From Bacteroidia bacterium (GTDB taxonomy: Bacteria; Bacteroidota; Bacteroidia; Flavobacteriales; Flavobacteriaceae), in NCBI GenBank assembly GCA_030427735.1, contig JAUIBP010000008.1, forward strand, positions 62,001 to 126,000: a stretch of 64,000 nt of DNA, given 5' to 3'. The notes under the pieces were generated by a model. It did no database searches. It saw only the letters and a list, made by a program, of their open reading frames with translations, and had not been told where the DNA came from. Positions within the stretch are counted from its first letter, which is position 1; each line of letters begins with the position of its first letter. Position numbers and translations under genes: made by a program. Below are positions 31,644 to 40,964 of this stretch, piece by piece.

Positions 31644-33051
31644 CCTTAAACCCGCTTTTATTTTAAGCCTTTTTATTAGTGTAAACAGTGTATTTGCACA
31701 AGAAATTATCCCAGATCAAATTAAAGAAGAAGTTGTAAAAGATACTGTAATTTCTGGTGCCGCAAAAAAAATTGACGGTGTAGCGGCAGTAATAGGCGAG
31801 TATATTGTTTTAGATTCCGATGTAGATAAAACATTTTTACAGCTCGAAGCTCAGGGTATTAATACCTCCGAATTTACACGTTGCGAGTTGTTTGGTAAAC
31901 TGTTAGAAGACAAATTGTATGCCCACCACGCTGTTCAAGATAGTATTGTGGTGTCCGAAATAGAAATCCGTTCGTTTGTAGATCAGCAAATTCAAGCGTT
32001 TTTAGAACAAACAAATGGTTCTATGGATGCCTTACTAAAACTCTATAATAAAGAAGATGAAAAGAGTTTTAGAGACGAGATGTACGAAATTAACAAAAGC
32101 CAAAAGCTAGCTTCAGAAATGCAAAGAAGCATTATTGAAGATGTCGAGGTTACTCCAGAAGAAGTTCGCGAATATTTTAACGCTATTCCAGAAGACGAAC
32201 GCCCTACTTTTGGAACCGAATTAAAAGTAGCGCAAATTGTTATAGAACCTAAAATTACCGAAGCAGAAAAGCAAAAGGTAATCGATCGCTTAAACGAAAT
32301 TCGTGCCGATGTTTTAGAGAATGGTGCAAGTTTCCGATCTAAAGTGGTGTTGTATACAGACGATAAGGCTTCAGTAAGAAATGGTGGTTTGTACACCTTA
32401 AACAGAAAGCAACCTAAAATGGTAAAGGAGTTTAGGCAAGTGGCGTTTTCGTTACAAGAAGGCGAAATTTCTGAGCCTTTCGAAACCGAATTTGGTTATC
32501 ATATTATTTATTTAGAAAAAATTAGAGGTCAGGAATACGATGTACGTCATATTCTTTTAATGCCAAAAGTATCCGATGAAGAAGTTACTAAAGCAAAAGA
32601 ACAGTTAGAAGAAATAAGACAACATATTGTTGATGGCGATATTACTTTTGCTGAAGCCGCTAAAGAGTCTAGCGAGGAAAAGGAAACTAAAAACGACGGC
32701 GGGCAGTTAATTAATCCAGCAACACAAGATTATAATTTCGAGCTAACTAAAATGGATCCGGAATTATACGGGCAAATACAAAATCTTAAAGATAACGAGG
32801 TTAGCTTGGTATTAACCGACCAAGAGCGTAATGGTAAAGTGAAATTTAAAATATTAACTGTTACAGATCGTATAGACGAGCACGAGGCAAACTATGCACA
32901 AGACTATTTAAAAATAAAAGAGCTGGCGTTAAACGAAAAACAATTAAAAGCGATAGAGAAATGGCAAGCCGAAAAAATAATGGATACTTATATTAAAATA
33001 AGTAAAGATTACAGAGAGTGCGATTTTTCTAGTAACTGGTTAAAAAAATAA
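31606..33051 (+). CDS. SurA-like periplasmic peptidyl-prolyl isomerase
   Basis: A 481-residue protein with a signal peptide ending VFAQ, SurA-type N-terminal helices (GVAAVIGEYIVLDSDVDKTFLQLE), and two parvulin domains: about 205-305 (KVAQIVIEPK through GYHIIYLEKIRGQ) and 310-420 (VRHILLMPK onward). The overlap with the upstream gene suggests translational coupling. The ATG at 31606 fits; a TTG at 31627 would also leave the signal peptide intact. MoxR begins 2 bp after its stop. Confidence 0.92.
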   Translation: MQLRTNNLKSIINLKPAFILSLFISVNSVFAQEIIPDQIKEEVVKDTVISGAAKKIDGVAAVIGEYIVLDSDVDKTFLQLEAQGINTSEFTRCELFGKLLEDKLYAHHAVQDSIVVSEIEIRSFVDQQIQAFLEQTNGSMDALLKLYNKEDEKSFRDEMYEINKSQKLASEMQRSIIEDVEVTPEEVREYFNAIPEDERPTFGTELKVAQIVIEPKITEAEKQKVIDRLNEIRADVLENGASFRSKVVLYTDDKASVRNGGLYTLNRKQPKMVKEFRQVAFSLQEGEISEPFETEFGYHIIYLEKIRGQEYDVRHILLMPKVSDEEVTKAKEQLEEIRQHIVDGDITFAEAAKESSEEKETKNDGGQLINPATQDYNFELTKMDPELYGQIQNLKDNEVSLVLTDQERNGKVKFKILTVTDRIDEHEANYAQDYLKIKELALNEKQLKAIEKWQAEKIMDTYIKISKDYRECDFSSNWLKK

Positions 33052-33053
33052 AT

Positions 33054-34007
33054 ATGTCGGACGTTGCCGCTGTAGAACAGTTTGTACAAAAATATAAAAC
33101 CCTAAAAACCGAAGTAGCTAAGGTTATTATTGGCCAAGATCAGGTGATCGAGCAAATTCTAATCTCTATTTTTTCTGGCGGACATGCCTTGTTAGTTGGT
33201 GTGCCAGGACTAGCCAAAACCTTAATGGTGAATACCATTTCGCAAGCTCTAGGTCTCGATTTTAAGCGTATTCAGTTTACTCCAGACTTAATGCCTAGCG
33301 ATATTTTAGGAAGCGAAATTCTAGACGAAACACGCCATTTTAAGTTCATAAAAGGGCCTATTTTTTCTAATATTATATTGGCAGACGAAATTAATAGAAC
33401 GCCACCAAAAACGCAGGCAGCACTCCTAGAGGCCATGCAAGAACGTTCTGTTACTGTTGCTGGGCAACACTACAAGTTACAACAGCCTTATTTTGTATTG
33501 GCTACCCAAAACCCGATAGAGCAAGAAGGTACTTATCCGCTACCAGAAGCACAGTTGGACCGTTTTATGTTTGCCATCTATTTAGATTATCCTAGTTTTG
33601 AAGAGGAAGTAAGTGTTGTGAAATCTACAACAAGCGATGCTAAAATAACGGTTAAACCGCTTTTTAATGCCGAAGAGATTATAGGTTTTCAACAACTAAT
33701 TCGCCGTATTCCTGTTGCCGATAATGTGGTAGAATATGCTGTGGCTTTGGTTGCCAAAACACGCCCTAACTCTAATCGTGCGGCAGATTTTGTAAAACAA
33801 TACGTAGATTGGGGAGCGGGACCAAGAGCATCTCAAAACTTAGTGCTCGCAGCAAAAACACATGCCGTATTACGTGGAAAATTTTCTCCAGATATCGAAG
33901 ATGTACAAGCCGTTTCTTTCGGTATTTTAAGACATCGAATGATAAAAAATTATAAAGCTGAAGCTGAAGGCATCGCTATAGAAGATATTATAAAAAGTCT
34001 ATTTTAG
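33054..34007 (+). CDS. MoxR-family AAA+ ATPase
   Basis: A 317-residue ATPase with Walker A GVPGLAKT (49-56), Walker B IILADE (107-112), sensor ATQNP and the arginine-containing QLDRFMF region. MoxR proteins work as chaperones with VWA-domain partners. No VWA or DUF58 gene follows here. It is the last gene of the isomerase operon, 2 bp from its neighbour. The only Bat relatives in the window are the fragmentary BatB and batD 20 kb away. Confidence 0.93.
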   Translation: MSDVAAVEQFVQKYKTLKTEVAKVIIGQDQVIEQILISIFSGGHALLVGVPGLAKTLMVNTISQALGLDFKRIQFTPDLMPSDILGSEILDETRHFKFIKGPIFSNIILADEINRTPPKTQAALLEAMQERSVTVAGQHYKLQQPYFVLATQNPIEQEGTYPLPEAQLDRFMFAIYLDYPSFEEEVSVVKSTTSDAKITVKPLFNAEEIIGFQQLIRRIPVADNVVEYAVALVAKTRPNSNRAADFVKQYVDWGAGPRASQNLVLAAKTHAVLRGKFSPDIEDVQAVSFGILRHRMIKNYKAEAEGIAIEDIIKSLF

Positions 34008-34193
34008 AATCATTCTAATTAATTTTTTGTTACGACATTCAAATTTTCGAGGTGTTAAGTTGTTAAATTATTATTTATTCGATAAATTTTTGACTTTAAA
34101 TTTTGTTTTTTAATTAAAAACAGAAAATACTCTAAAAATTATTCATTAATACTTGCATATCGTTGAGTATTTTTTAATTAGTGTTTAAATTCG

Positions 34194-34201
34194 TAATTTT
34201 G
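34194..34201 (+). promoter_or_regulatory. Probable acnB -7 promoter element
   Basis: TAATTTTG matches TAnnTTTG and lies 140 bp before the acnB ATG. No TTG sits at the ideal distance. If used, it gives an untranslated leader of about 130 nt. The stretch 34008-34341 holds this element, the leader hairpin and nothing else I can name. Confidence 0.4.
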
Positions 34202-34275
34202 CCAAGCTTTTAAAAAAACTAATTGCTAAAAAACTATATTTAAACGGCTTTTGTCTAACCAAAATGTCTGTAAGC

Positions 34276-34319
34276 TGGCTACTCAGATTGCAGATAATGT
34301 GTTACTGAGTGGTAAGCCA
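34276..34319 (+). promoter_or_regulatory. Stem-loop in the acnB leader
   Basis: TGGCT-ACTCAG at 34276-34286 pairs with CTGAGT at 34305-34310 and AGCCA at 34315-34319, leaving a 4-nt bulge and an 18-nt loop. It lies 22 bp before the ATG, in the region where translation control would act. It does not match a riboswitch I know. Confidence 0.4.
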
Positions 34320-34341
34320 TAAAATTGAAAAGACTTCTATT

Positions 34342-37134
34342 ATGAACATGTACAACGATTACATCAAGGAGATCGAAGAACGCAAAGCGCAAGGACTTCA
34401 CCCTAAACCTATTGATGATGCTGCATTGTTAAGCGAAATCATTGCCCAAATTAAAGATGTAAATAACCAACATCGCAAAGATTCTCTAAATTTCTTTATT
34501 TATAACACCTTACCTGGTACTACAAGTGCTGCAGGTGAAAAAGCAAAATTTTTAAAGGAAATCATTCTTGGTGAATCGGTGGTTGAAGAAATTTCTCCAG
34601 CCTTTGCCTTCGAACAATTATCGCACATGAAAGGTGGGCCTTCTATAGAAGTGCTTTTAGATTTAGCCTTGGGTGATGATGAAGCCATTGCAGAAGAAGC
34701 AGCTAAAGTTTTAAAAACGCAAGTATTCTTGTACGAAGCCGATACTGCGCGCTTAGAAACGGCCTATAAAAACGGAAGCGCCATTGCAAAAGATATTATT
34801 GAAAGTTATGCGAAAGCAGAATTCTTCACTAAACTTCCAGAAGTTGAAGAAGAAATACAAGTAGTAACATACATTGCTGGTGTAGGCGATATTTCAACAG
34901 ATTTATTATCACCAGGCGCCGATGCGCATTCGCGTTCAGATCGTGAGTTGCACGGTCAGTGTATTTTCGAGCACAACAAAGACATGCAACAAGAAGTGTT
35001 GGCCTTAAAAGAGCAACACCCAGATAAGCGTGTGATGTTAATTGCCGAGAAAGGTACTATGGGAGTTGGATCATCACGTATGTCTGGTGTAAACAACGTT
35101 GCACTTTGGACAGGGGTTTCTTCTAGTCCGTATGTGCCATTCATCAATATTGCGCCAGTAATTGCAGGTACTAATGGTATTGCACCTATTTTCTTAACAA
35201 CAGTTGGGGTAACAGGTGGTATTGGTATCGATTTAAAAAACTGGGTAACTAAAAAGGATGCCGATGGAAACACCGTTTACGATAAAGATGGCGAGCCAGT
35301 TTTAGAACAAGTATATTCTGTTGAAACAGGCACCGTACTTACCATCAATACAAAAGAGAAAAAATTATACAACGGCGATAAAGAATTAAAAGATATTTCT
35401 GCAGCCTTAACACCTCAGAAAGTAGAGTTCATCAAGGCTGGAGGTTCTTACGCAGTTGTTTTTGGTAAAAAATTACAAACATTTGCAGCTAAAGTGTTAG
35501 GCATTGAGCCTCCACAGGTTTATGCTGCTTCAAAAGAAATTTCTGTTGAAGGTCAAGGCTTAACAGCGGTAGAGAAAATCTTCAATAAAAACGCGGTTGG
35601 CACAACGCCAGGTAAAACGCTTCATGCAGGTTCTAACGTTCGTGTTGAGGTTAACATTGTAGGATCTCAAGATACGACAGGTTTAATGACTTCTCAAGAG
35701 TTGGAAATGATGGCTGCTACGGTTATTTCTCCAATTGTTGATGCGGGTTACCAATCGGGTTGTCATACTGCTTCGGTTTGGGATGATAAGTCGAAAGCCA
35801 ATATTCCGAAGTTAATGAAGTTTATGAACGATTTCGGATTAATCACTGGTCGCGATCCTAAAGGACACTACCATGCCATGACCGATGTTATTCACAAGGT
35901 ATTAAACGACATTACTGTGGACGATTGGGATATCATTATTGGTGGAGATTCGCACACACGTATGTCTAAAGGTGTGGCTTTTGGTGCCGATTCTGGTACT
36001 GTGGCCTTAGCTTTAGCAACGGGTGAAGCGACTATGCCAATTCCTGAATCTGTAAAAGTTACGTTTAAAGGTAACATGAGAAGTTTCATGGATTTCCGTG
36101 ATGTCGTGCATGCTACACAACAACAAATGTTGAAACAGTTTGGTGGTGAAAACGTATTCCAAGGTCGCGTTATCGAAGTGCATATTGGTACTTTAACATC
36201 CGATCAAGCCTTTACATTTACAGATTGGACTGCCGAAATGAAAGCAAAAGCATCTATCTGTATTTCGGAAGATGAAACCTTAATTGAATCGTTAGAAATT
36301 GCTAGAGATCGTATCCAAATCATGATTAAAAAAGGTATGGATAACGAGAAGCAAGTTTTACAAGGGTTGGTAAACAAAGCTAATACACGTATCGCTGATA
36401 TTAAATCTGGTGAAAAACCAACGTTAAAACCAGACGCAAACGCGAATTATTATGCAGAAGTGGTTATCGATTTAGATGAAATCGCAGAACCAATGATTGC
36501 CGATCCAGATGTAAATAACGAAGATCCTTCAAGACGTTACACACACGATACTATTCGTCCTTTATCGTACTACGGTGGAACTAAACAAGTAGATTTAGGA
36601 TTCGTTGGGTCTTGTATGGTTCACAAAGGTGATATGAAGATTTTAGCGCAAATGCTTAAAAATATCGAAGCACAGCAAGGTAAAGTAGAATTTAAAGCAC
36701 CGTTAGTGGTAGCGCCTCCAACATACAATATTGTAGACGAATTAAAAGCCGAAGGCGATTGGGAAGTATTACAAAAATATTCCGGATTCGAATTCGACGA
36801 TAATGCTCCTAAAGCCGCAGCTCGTACCAAATACGAAAACATGCTGTATTTAGAGCGTCCGGGTTGTAACCTATGTATGGGTAACCAAGAAAAGGCAGAA
36901 CCAGGCGATACGGTTATGGCAACTTCTACACGTTTATTCCAAGGTCGTGTGGTGAAAGATTCTGGCGAGAAAAAAGGAGAATCGTTATTATCATCAACAC
37001 CAGTTGTAGTATTATCTACTATTTTAGGAAGAACACCTACAATGGAAGAATACGAAGCTGCGGTAGATGGAATTGTGTTAACACGATTCAAACCGTCTCA
37101 AAAGCAATTAAGCACAGCAGCAGTAACGCTATAA
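34342..37134 (+). CDS. acnB: Bifunctional aconitate hydratase 2 (aconitase B)
   Basis: A 930-residue citrate-isocitrate isomerase of the TCA cycle. It has the AcnB-specific helical N-terminal domain (residues ~1-160), then the swivel domain moved to the N-terminal side, and the [4Fe-4S] domain. Cluster cysteines lie in the GCHTAS, GSCMVHKGDM and RPGCNLCMGNQ motifs. The open frame runs to a GTG at 34309; the ATG at 34342 gives MNMYNDYIKEIEERK, the usual start. The second, unrelated-type aconitase gene follows 226 bp later. Confidence 0.96.
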   Translation: MNMYNDYIKEIEERKAQGLHPKPIDDAALLSEIIAQIKDVNNQHRKDSLNFFIYNTLPGTTSAAGEKAKFLKEIILGESVVEEISPAFAFEQLSHMKGGPSIEVLLDLALGDDEAIAEEAAKVLKTQVFLYEADTARLETAYKNGSAIAKDIIESYAKAEFFTKLPEVEEEIQVVTYIAGVGDISTDLLSPGADAHSRSDRELHGQCIFEHNKDMQQEVLALKEQHPDKRVMLIAEKGTMGVGSSRMSGVNNVALWTGVSSSPYVPFINIAPVIAGTNGIAPIFLTTVGVTGGIGIDLKNWVTKKDADGNTVYDKDGEPVLEQVYSVETGTVLTINTKEKKLYNGDKELKDISAALTPQKVEFIKAGGSYAVVFGKKLQTFAAKVLGIEPPQVYAASKEISVEGQGLTAVEKIFNKNAVGTTPGKTLHAGSNVRVEVNIVGSQDTTGLMTSQELEMMAATVISPIVDAGYQSGCHTASVWDDKSKANIPKLMKFMNDFGLITGRDPKGHYHAMTDVIHKVLNDITVDDWDIIIGGDSHTRMSKGVAFGADSGTVALALATGEATMPIPESVKVTFKGNMRSFMDFRDVVHATQQQMLKQFGGENVFQGRVIEVHIGTLTSDQAFTFTDWTAEMKAKASICISEDETLIESLEIARDRIQIMIKKGMDNEKQVLQGLVNKANTRIADIKSGEKPTLKPDANANYYAEVVIDLDEIAEPMIADPDVNNEDPSRRYTHDTIRPLSYYGGTKQVDLGFVGSCMVHKGDMKILAQMLKNIEAQQGKVEFKAPLVVAPPTYNIVDELKAEGDWEVLQKYSGFEFDDNAPKAAARTKYENMLYLERPGCNLCMGNQEKAEPGDTVMATSTRLFQGRVVKDSGEKKGESLLSSTPVVVLSTILGRTPTMEEYEAAVDGIVLTRFKPSQKQLSTAAVTL

Positions 37135-37167
37135 AAAAAGAATTTCAGAGTTTTAATCTGAATAACC

Positions 37168-37199
37168 CAAAAGCCCGAAATTTAAATTTCGGGCTTTTG
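37168..37199 (+). terminator. acnB terminator, perfect 32-bp palindrome
   Basis: CAAAAGCCCGAAATTT at 37168-37183 is exactly complementary to 37184-37199. The T run after the stem is short, so termination strength is uncertain. The rest of the 226-bp gap to the next gene shows nothing distinct. Confidence 0.75.
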
Positions 37200-37360
37200 T
37201 TGTTTTATAATCTATTGGCTCTTATCTGCGGTTTTAGTAGTATAGATTAAATTGAATCTAAATAGCATTCGCAAATTTTAATATTAAGTTAATTAGCCCT
37301 GCCTATCGTTATTTTTTTAATAAATTTAAAGGAATTAAACATACTAAAAAGAAAAAGTTT

Positions 37361-39628
37361 ATGGCATTTGATATTGATATGATTAAGAAGGTTTACAGTC
37401 AAATCGCTGAACGTGTGGATAAAGCACGTGAGATTGAAGGTAAACCATTAACATTATCCGAAAAGATTTTATACGCTCACCTTTGGGATGGAACTCCTAC
37501 TAAAGCCTTTGTAAGAGGAAAAGACTATGTCGATTTTGCACCAGACCGTATTGCCTGTCAGGATGCAACGGCACAAATGGCTTTGTTGCAGTTTATGCAA
37601 GCCGGGAAACACAAAGTTGCAGTGCCAACCACCGTGCATTGCGACCATTTAATTCAAGCAAAAGATGGTGCAGAAAAAGATTTGAAACACGCTAACGATG
37701 TAAGTAGCGAAGTGTTCAATTTTTTAGAATCGGTATCTAATAAATACGGTATTGGGTTCTGGAAACCAGGCGCGGGAATTATTCACCAAGTGGTTTTAGA
37801 AAATTATGCCTTTCCAGGCGGAATGATGATAGGAACCGACTCGCATACCGTTAACGCAGGCGGATTGGGTATGGTAGCTATAGGTGTTGGTGGTGCCGAT
37901 GCTGTAGATGTGATGGCAGGAATGGCTTGGGAATTGAAATTTCCTAAATTAATCGGTGTAAAGTTAACCGGGAAATTGTCTGGGTGGACTGCTCCAAAAG
38001 ATGTGATTTTAAAAGTTGCTGAAATACTTACCGTAAAAGGTGGTACTGGTGCAATTGTAGAATATTTTGGCGAGGGTGCTACAGCCATGTCTTGTACAGG
38101 AAAAGGAACCATTTGTAATATGGGAGCCGAAATAGGAGCGACAACGTCTACCTTCGGTTACGACGAGTCTATGGAGCGTTATTTAAGAGCTACAGAACGT
38201 GCCGATGTGGCCGATGCAGCTAATGCCGTTAAAGATTATCTTACCGCCGATCCCGAAGTTTATGCTAATCCAGAGCAGTATTTCGATCAGGTTATAGAAA
38301 TAAATCTATCAGAATTAAATCCGTTACTAAACGGACCTTTTACACCAGATTTATCCACACCAGCAGGTTCCGAAATGACCGAAAAAGCTAAAGCCAACGA
38401 CTGGCCTTTAAAAGTAGAGTGGGGGTTAATTGGGTCGTGTACCAATTCGTCTTACGAAGATTTGTCTCGTGCATCATCAATCGCACAACAGGCTTTAGAT
38501 AAAAATTTAAAAACAAAGGCCGAATTCGGAATTAATCCAGGATCAGAAAAAGTTAGATATACTACCGAGCGCGATGGTATTTTGGAAATTTTCGAAAAGT
38601 TAGATGCTAAAATATTCACCAATGCCTGTGGACCTTGTATTGGGCAATGGGCTAGATATAGCGATCCTAAAAATGCGCCTAAAAACAGTATTGTGCATTC
38701 GTTCAACAGAAACTTTGCTAAGCGTGCTGATGGTAATCCAAATACACATGCTTTTGTAGCATCGCCAGAATTAACAGCTGCTATTGCTATTGCTGGGCGC
38801 TTAGATTTTAATCCGATGACGGATAAGCTCATTAATGAAGATGGGGAAGAGGTGATGTTCGACGAGCCAACAGGGTGGGAGTTACCGCCTAAAGGGTTTG
38901 AGGTAAAAGATAATGGCTATTTAGAGCCGAAAGCAGACGGTAGCGATGTCGAAGTAATCGTAGCTCCAGATTCCGAACGTTTGCAGTTGTTAACCCCTTT
39001 CGAGCCTATTGGAGATGAGGTTAAAGGAGCAAAACTTTTAATTAAAGCTTTTGGTAAATGTACAACCGACCACATTTCTATGGCGGGACCTTGGTTGCGC
39101 TTCCGTGGCCATCTCGATAATATTTCCAATAACTGTTTAATAGGTGCGGTAAATGCGTATAACCAAAAAACAAATTTTGTTAAAAATCAATTAACAGGCG
39201 ATTACGGTGGCGTGCCAGATACGGCTCGTGCATATAAAGCAGCAGGTATAAAATCTATTGTAGTTGGCGATCATAACTATGGAGAAGGATCTTCGCGTGA
39301 ACATGCCGCAATGGAGCCAAGACATTTGGGCGTTGCAGCAGTAATTGTAAAATCGTTTGCACGTATTCATGAAACAAATCTTAAAAAACAAGGGATGTTA
39401 GGTTTAACTTTCGATAATGAAAATGATTACGATTTAATTCAGGAAGACGATACCTTCAATTTTCTAGATTTAGATGCGTTTGCTCCAGATAAGCAATTAA
39501 CCTTAGAAGTTGTACATGCTGATGGAACAAAAGATACCATTAAGTTAAACCATTCGTATAACGATGCGCAAATTGCTTGGTATAAGGAAGGTTCTGCTTT
39601 AAACCTGATTAAAAAGCAAAACGCTTAG
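37361..39628 (+). CDS. Aconitate hydratase, AcnA/mitochondrial type
   Basis: A 755-residue aconitase of the mitochondrial-like group, catalysing the same reaction as AcnB but with domain order 1-2-3-linker-4. Cluster cysteines are in GSCTNSS and ACGPCIGQW. The substrate-binding Arg and Ser are in [15 protein letters not shown], and VPTTVHCDH and [13 protein letters not shown] are typical of the N-terminal half. It probably has its own transcript, as a palindromic terminator separates it from acnB. Confidence 0.95.
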   Translation: MAFDIDMIKKVYSQIAERVDKAREIEGKPLTLSEKILYAHLWDGTPTKAFVRGKDYVDFAPDRIACQDATAQMALLQFMQAGKHKVAVPTTVHCDHLIQAKDGAEKDLKHANDVSSEVFNFLESVSNKYGIGFWKPGAGIIHQVVLENYAFPGGMMIGTDSHTVNAGGLGMVAIGVGGADAVDVMAGMAWELKFPKLIGVKLTGKLSGWTAPKDVILKVAEILTVKGGTGAIVEYFGEGATAMSCTGKGTICNMGAEIGATTSTFGYDESMERYLRATERADVADAANAVKDYLTADPEVYANPEQYFDQVIEINLSELNPLLNGPFTPDLSTPAGSEMTEKAKANDWPLKVEWGLIGSCTNSSYEDLSRASSIAQQALDKNLKTKAEFGINPGSEKVRYTTERDGILEIFEKLDAKIFTNACGPCIGQWARYSDPKNAPKNSIVHSFNRNFAKRADGNPNTHAFVASPELTAAIAIAGRLDFNPMTDKLINEDGEEVMFDEPTGWELPPKGFEVKDNGYLEPKADGSDVEVIVAPDSERLQLLTPFEPIGDEVKGAKLLIKAFGKCTTDHISMAGPWLRFRGHLDNISNNCLIGAVNAYNQKTNFVKNQLTGDYGGVPDTARAYKAAGIKSIVVGDHNYGEGSSREHAAMEPRHLGVAAVIVKSFARIHETNLKKQGMLGLTFDNENDYDLIQEDDTFNFLDLDAFAPDKQLTLEVVHADGTKDTIKLNHSYNDAQIAWYKEGSALNLIKKQNA

Positions 39629-39652
39629 TTAGTAGTTCTTTTATAGAAAAAT

Positions 39653-39695
39653 AAAAAAGCTCTTAAGTAACATAACTTACTTTAAGAGCTTTTTT
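39653..39695 (+). terminator. acnA-type gene terminator
   Basis: AAAAGCTCTTAA-GTAA pairs with TTAC-TTTAAGAGCTTTT around a short loop, followed by T's. It begins 25 bp after the stop. Confidence 0.85.
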
Positions 39696-39733
39696 TTGAA
39701 TGTATATTTGCTGAATATCATAAACGAATACAC

Positions 39734-40297
39734 GTGAAATTAAAAAAATCGCAGTATAGTAATTTGTTATTTCTGGTTATTATAAGCCTGCTAATAATAC
39801 CACAAACCAGAAAACCCATTCAGGTGTTTTTACAAAAAGGATTGGCTCAATTTAGTCCGTCTGTAATTGATGAAGCGAAGCAAAAGCGATTAACAGATTA
39901 TAATTGGAAACTGAAAAATTTAGATAATAAGATTTATAATTTCAACGAAACTCGAGGTCGAGTAGTTTTGGTTAATTTTTGGGCGACTTGGTGTCCGGCT
40001 TGTATTGCAGAATTACCAAGTTTGAGTGCGTTATATGAGGATTATAAACAGCGGGTTGAGTTTATTTTTATTACGAATGAAGACACCGATAAAGTAACAT
40101 CGTATTTAACTAAAAATAATATAAACATACCTGTTTTTCATTCCTTAACTGTTGTTCCCAAAATGTTGGAAACGACAAGTATTCCCCGAACACTTTTAAT
40201 TGATAAAGACGGGACTATAGTAATTGATAAAACTGGCGCAGCCAATTGGGATAGTGATACTGTAAGAGCAGAATTAGAGCGCTTATTGGCACAATAA
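39734..40297 (+). CDS. TlpA-like thioredoxin-fold protein
   Basis: A 187-residue membrane-anchored thiol protein. An N-terminal hydrophobic span (about 9-25) acts as an anchor or signal, followed by a thioredoxin domain with active site WCPAC (C87, C90) after VVLVNFWAT. A cis-proline region IPRT and DKDG turn are present, as in TlpA/ResA proteins used in periplasmic reduction or cytochrome maturation. The start is GTG at 39734. No maturation genes flank it. It is convergent with tRNA-Lys across a shared terminator. Confidence 0.88.
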   Translation: MKLKKSQYSNLLFLVIISLLIIPQTRKPIQVFLQKGLAQFSPSVIDEAKQKRLTDYNWKLKNLDNKIYNFNETRGRVVLVNFWATWCPACIAELPSLSALYEDYKQRVEFIFITNEDTDKVTSYLTKNNINIPVFHSLTVVPKMLETTSIPRTLLIDKDGTIVIDKTGAANWDSDTVRAELERLLAQ

Positions 40298-40306
40298 AAG
40301 GGAAAT

Positions 40307-40338
40307 AAAAAAGCTAAGCGATTAGGCTTAGCTTTTTT
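40307..40338. terminator. Bidirectional terminator, TlpA-like gene and tRNA-Lys
   Basis: AAAAGCTAAG pairs with CTTAGCTTTT, with A and T tracts on both flanks. It lies 9 bp past the TlpA-like stop and 3 bp past the tRNA 3' end. Confidence 0.85.
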
Positions 40339-40341
40339 CTG

Positions 40342-40414
40342 TGACCGGGCTGGGGCTCGAACCCAGGACCCTCTCCTTAAAAGGGAGATGCTCTACCAAC
40401 TGAGCTACCAGGTC
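40342..40414 (-). tRNA. tRNA-Lys (TTT), copy 1
   Basis: A 73-nt cloverleaf with anticodon stem TCTCC/GGAGA and loop CTTTTAA (anticodon TTT), D-stem GCTC and T-stem CTGGG/CCCAG. The acceptor stem GACCTGG/CCCGGTC pairs except for position 5-68 (T with C). CCA is not encoded. It is identical to copy 2 at 40757-40829. Confidence 0.96.
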
Positions 40415-40442
40415 ATTATTTGATTGACGCTGTTTGCGGGTG

Positions 40443-40472
40443 CAAATATACTACCTTTCTTCAATAATACAA
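40443..40472 (-). promoter_or_regulatory. tRNA-Lys copy 1 promoter
   Basis: On the minus strand, TTG (at 40472-40470), 19 bp, TATATTTG (40450-40443), 28 bp ahead of the tRNA 5' end. Confidence 0.8.
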
Positions 40473-40617
40473 GGAAATTATAGACTTAAAATAAGAATTT
40501 TAAATTTTTTAGAATTTACTAAGTTATACAGAAATTTATTATTGGTATTACAGTCTTAAGTACAACAGATTGTAAATATAAAACTCAATTTCAGGATATT
40601 TTGAAAATGTGATAATG

Positions 40618-40702
40618 TGCGCACGAGAAGACTCGAACTTCCACGATCTAAGCGATCATTAGGCCCTCAACCTAACGCGTCTACCAATTCCGCCACGTGC
40701 GC
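40618..40702 (-). tRNA. tRNA-Leu (GAG)
   Basis: An 85-nt class II tRNA with perfect acceptor stem GCGCACG/CGTGCGC, anticodon stem TTAGG/CCTAA, loop TTGAGGG (anticodon GAG) and a long variable arm. It lies between the two tRNA-Lys genes, 19 bp after the hairpin that follows copy 2. Confidence 0.96.
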
Positions 40703-40721
40703 TTTTAAAGAGTATAAAAAT

Positions 40722-40755
40722 AAAAAAAGTTAAGCGAAAGGGCTTAACTTTTTTT
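40722..40755. terminator. Hairpin between tRNA-Lys copy 2 and tRNA-Leu
   Basis: AAAAAAAGTTAAG pairs with CTTAACTTTTTTT around a short loop. It resembles the terminator after copy 1. If it stops transcription fully, tRNA-Leu would need a promoter of its own, which I cannot see in the 19 bp available. Confidence 0.8.
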
Positions 40756-40756
40756 G

Positions 40757-40829
40757 TGACCGGGCTGGGGCTCGAACCCAGGACCCTCTCCTTAAAAGGG
40801 AGATGCTCTACCAACTGAGCTACCAGGTC
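40757..40829 (-). tRNA. tRNA-Lys (TTT), copy 2
   Basis: Identical over all 73 positions to copy 1, including the T5-C68 acceptor mismatch. The flanking sequence is also nearly the same (about 35 bp upstream). Confidence 0.96.
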
Positions 40830-40857
40830 ATTATTTGTTTGTTGCTGTTTGCGGGTG

Positions 40858-40887
40858 CAAATATATGACCTTTATTTAGAATTACAA
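40858..40887 (-). promoter_or_regulatory. tRNA-Lys copy 2 promoter
   Basis: On the minus strand TTG (40887-40885), 19 bp, TATATTTG (40865-40858), the same layout as copy 1. Confidence 0.8.
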
Positions 40888-40964
40888 GCCTGTTTTTGAA
40901 TTTTTTTTCGTTTTTTTGTGGCACCAAAATGTATGGTTTTCAGTATCAATTAAAAACAGCTGTA

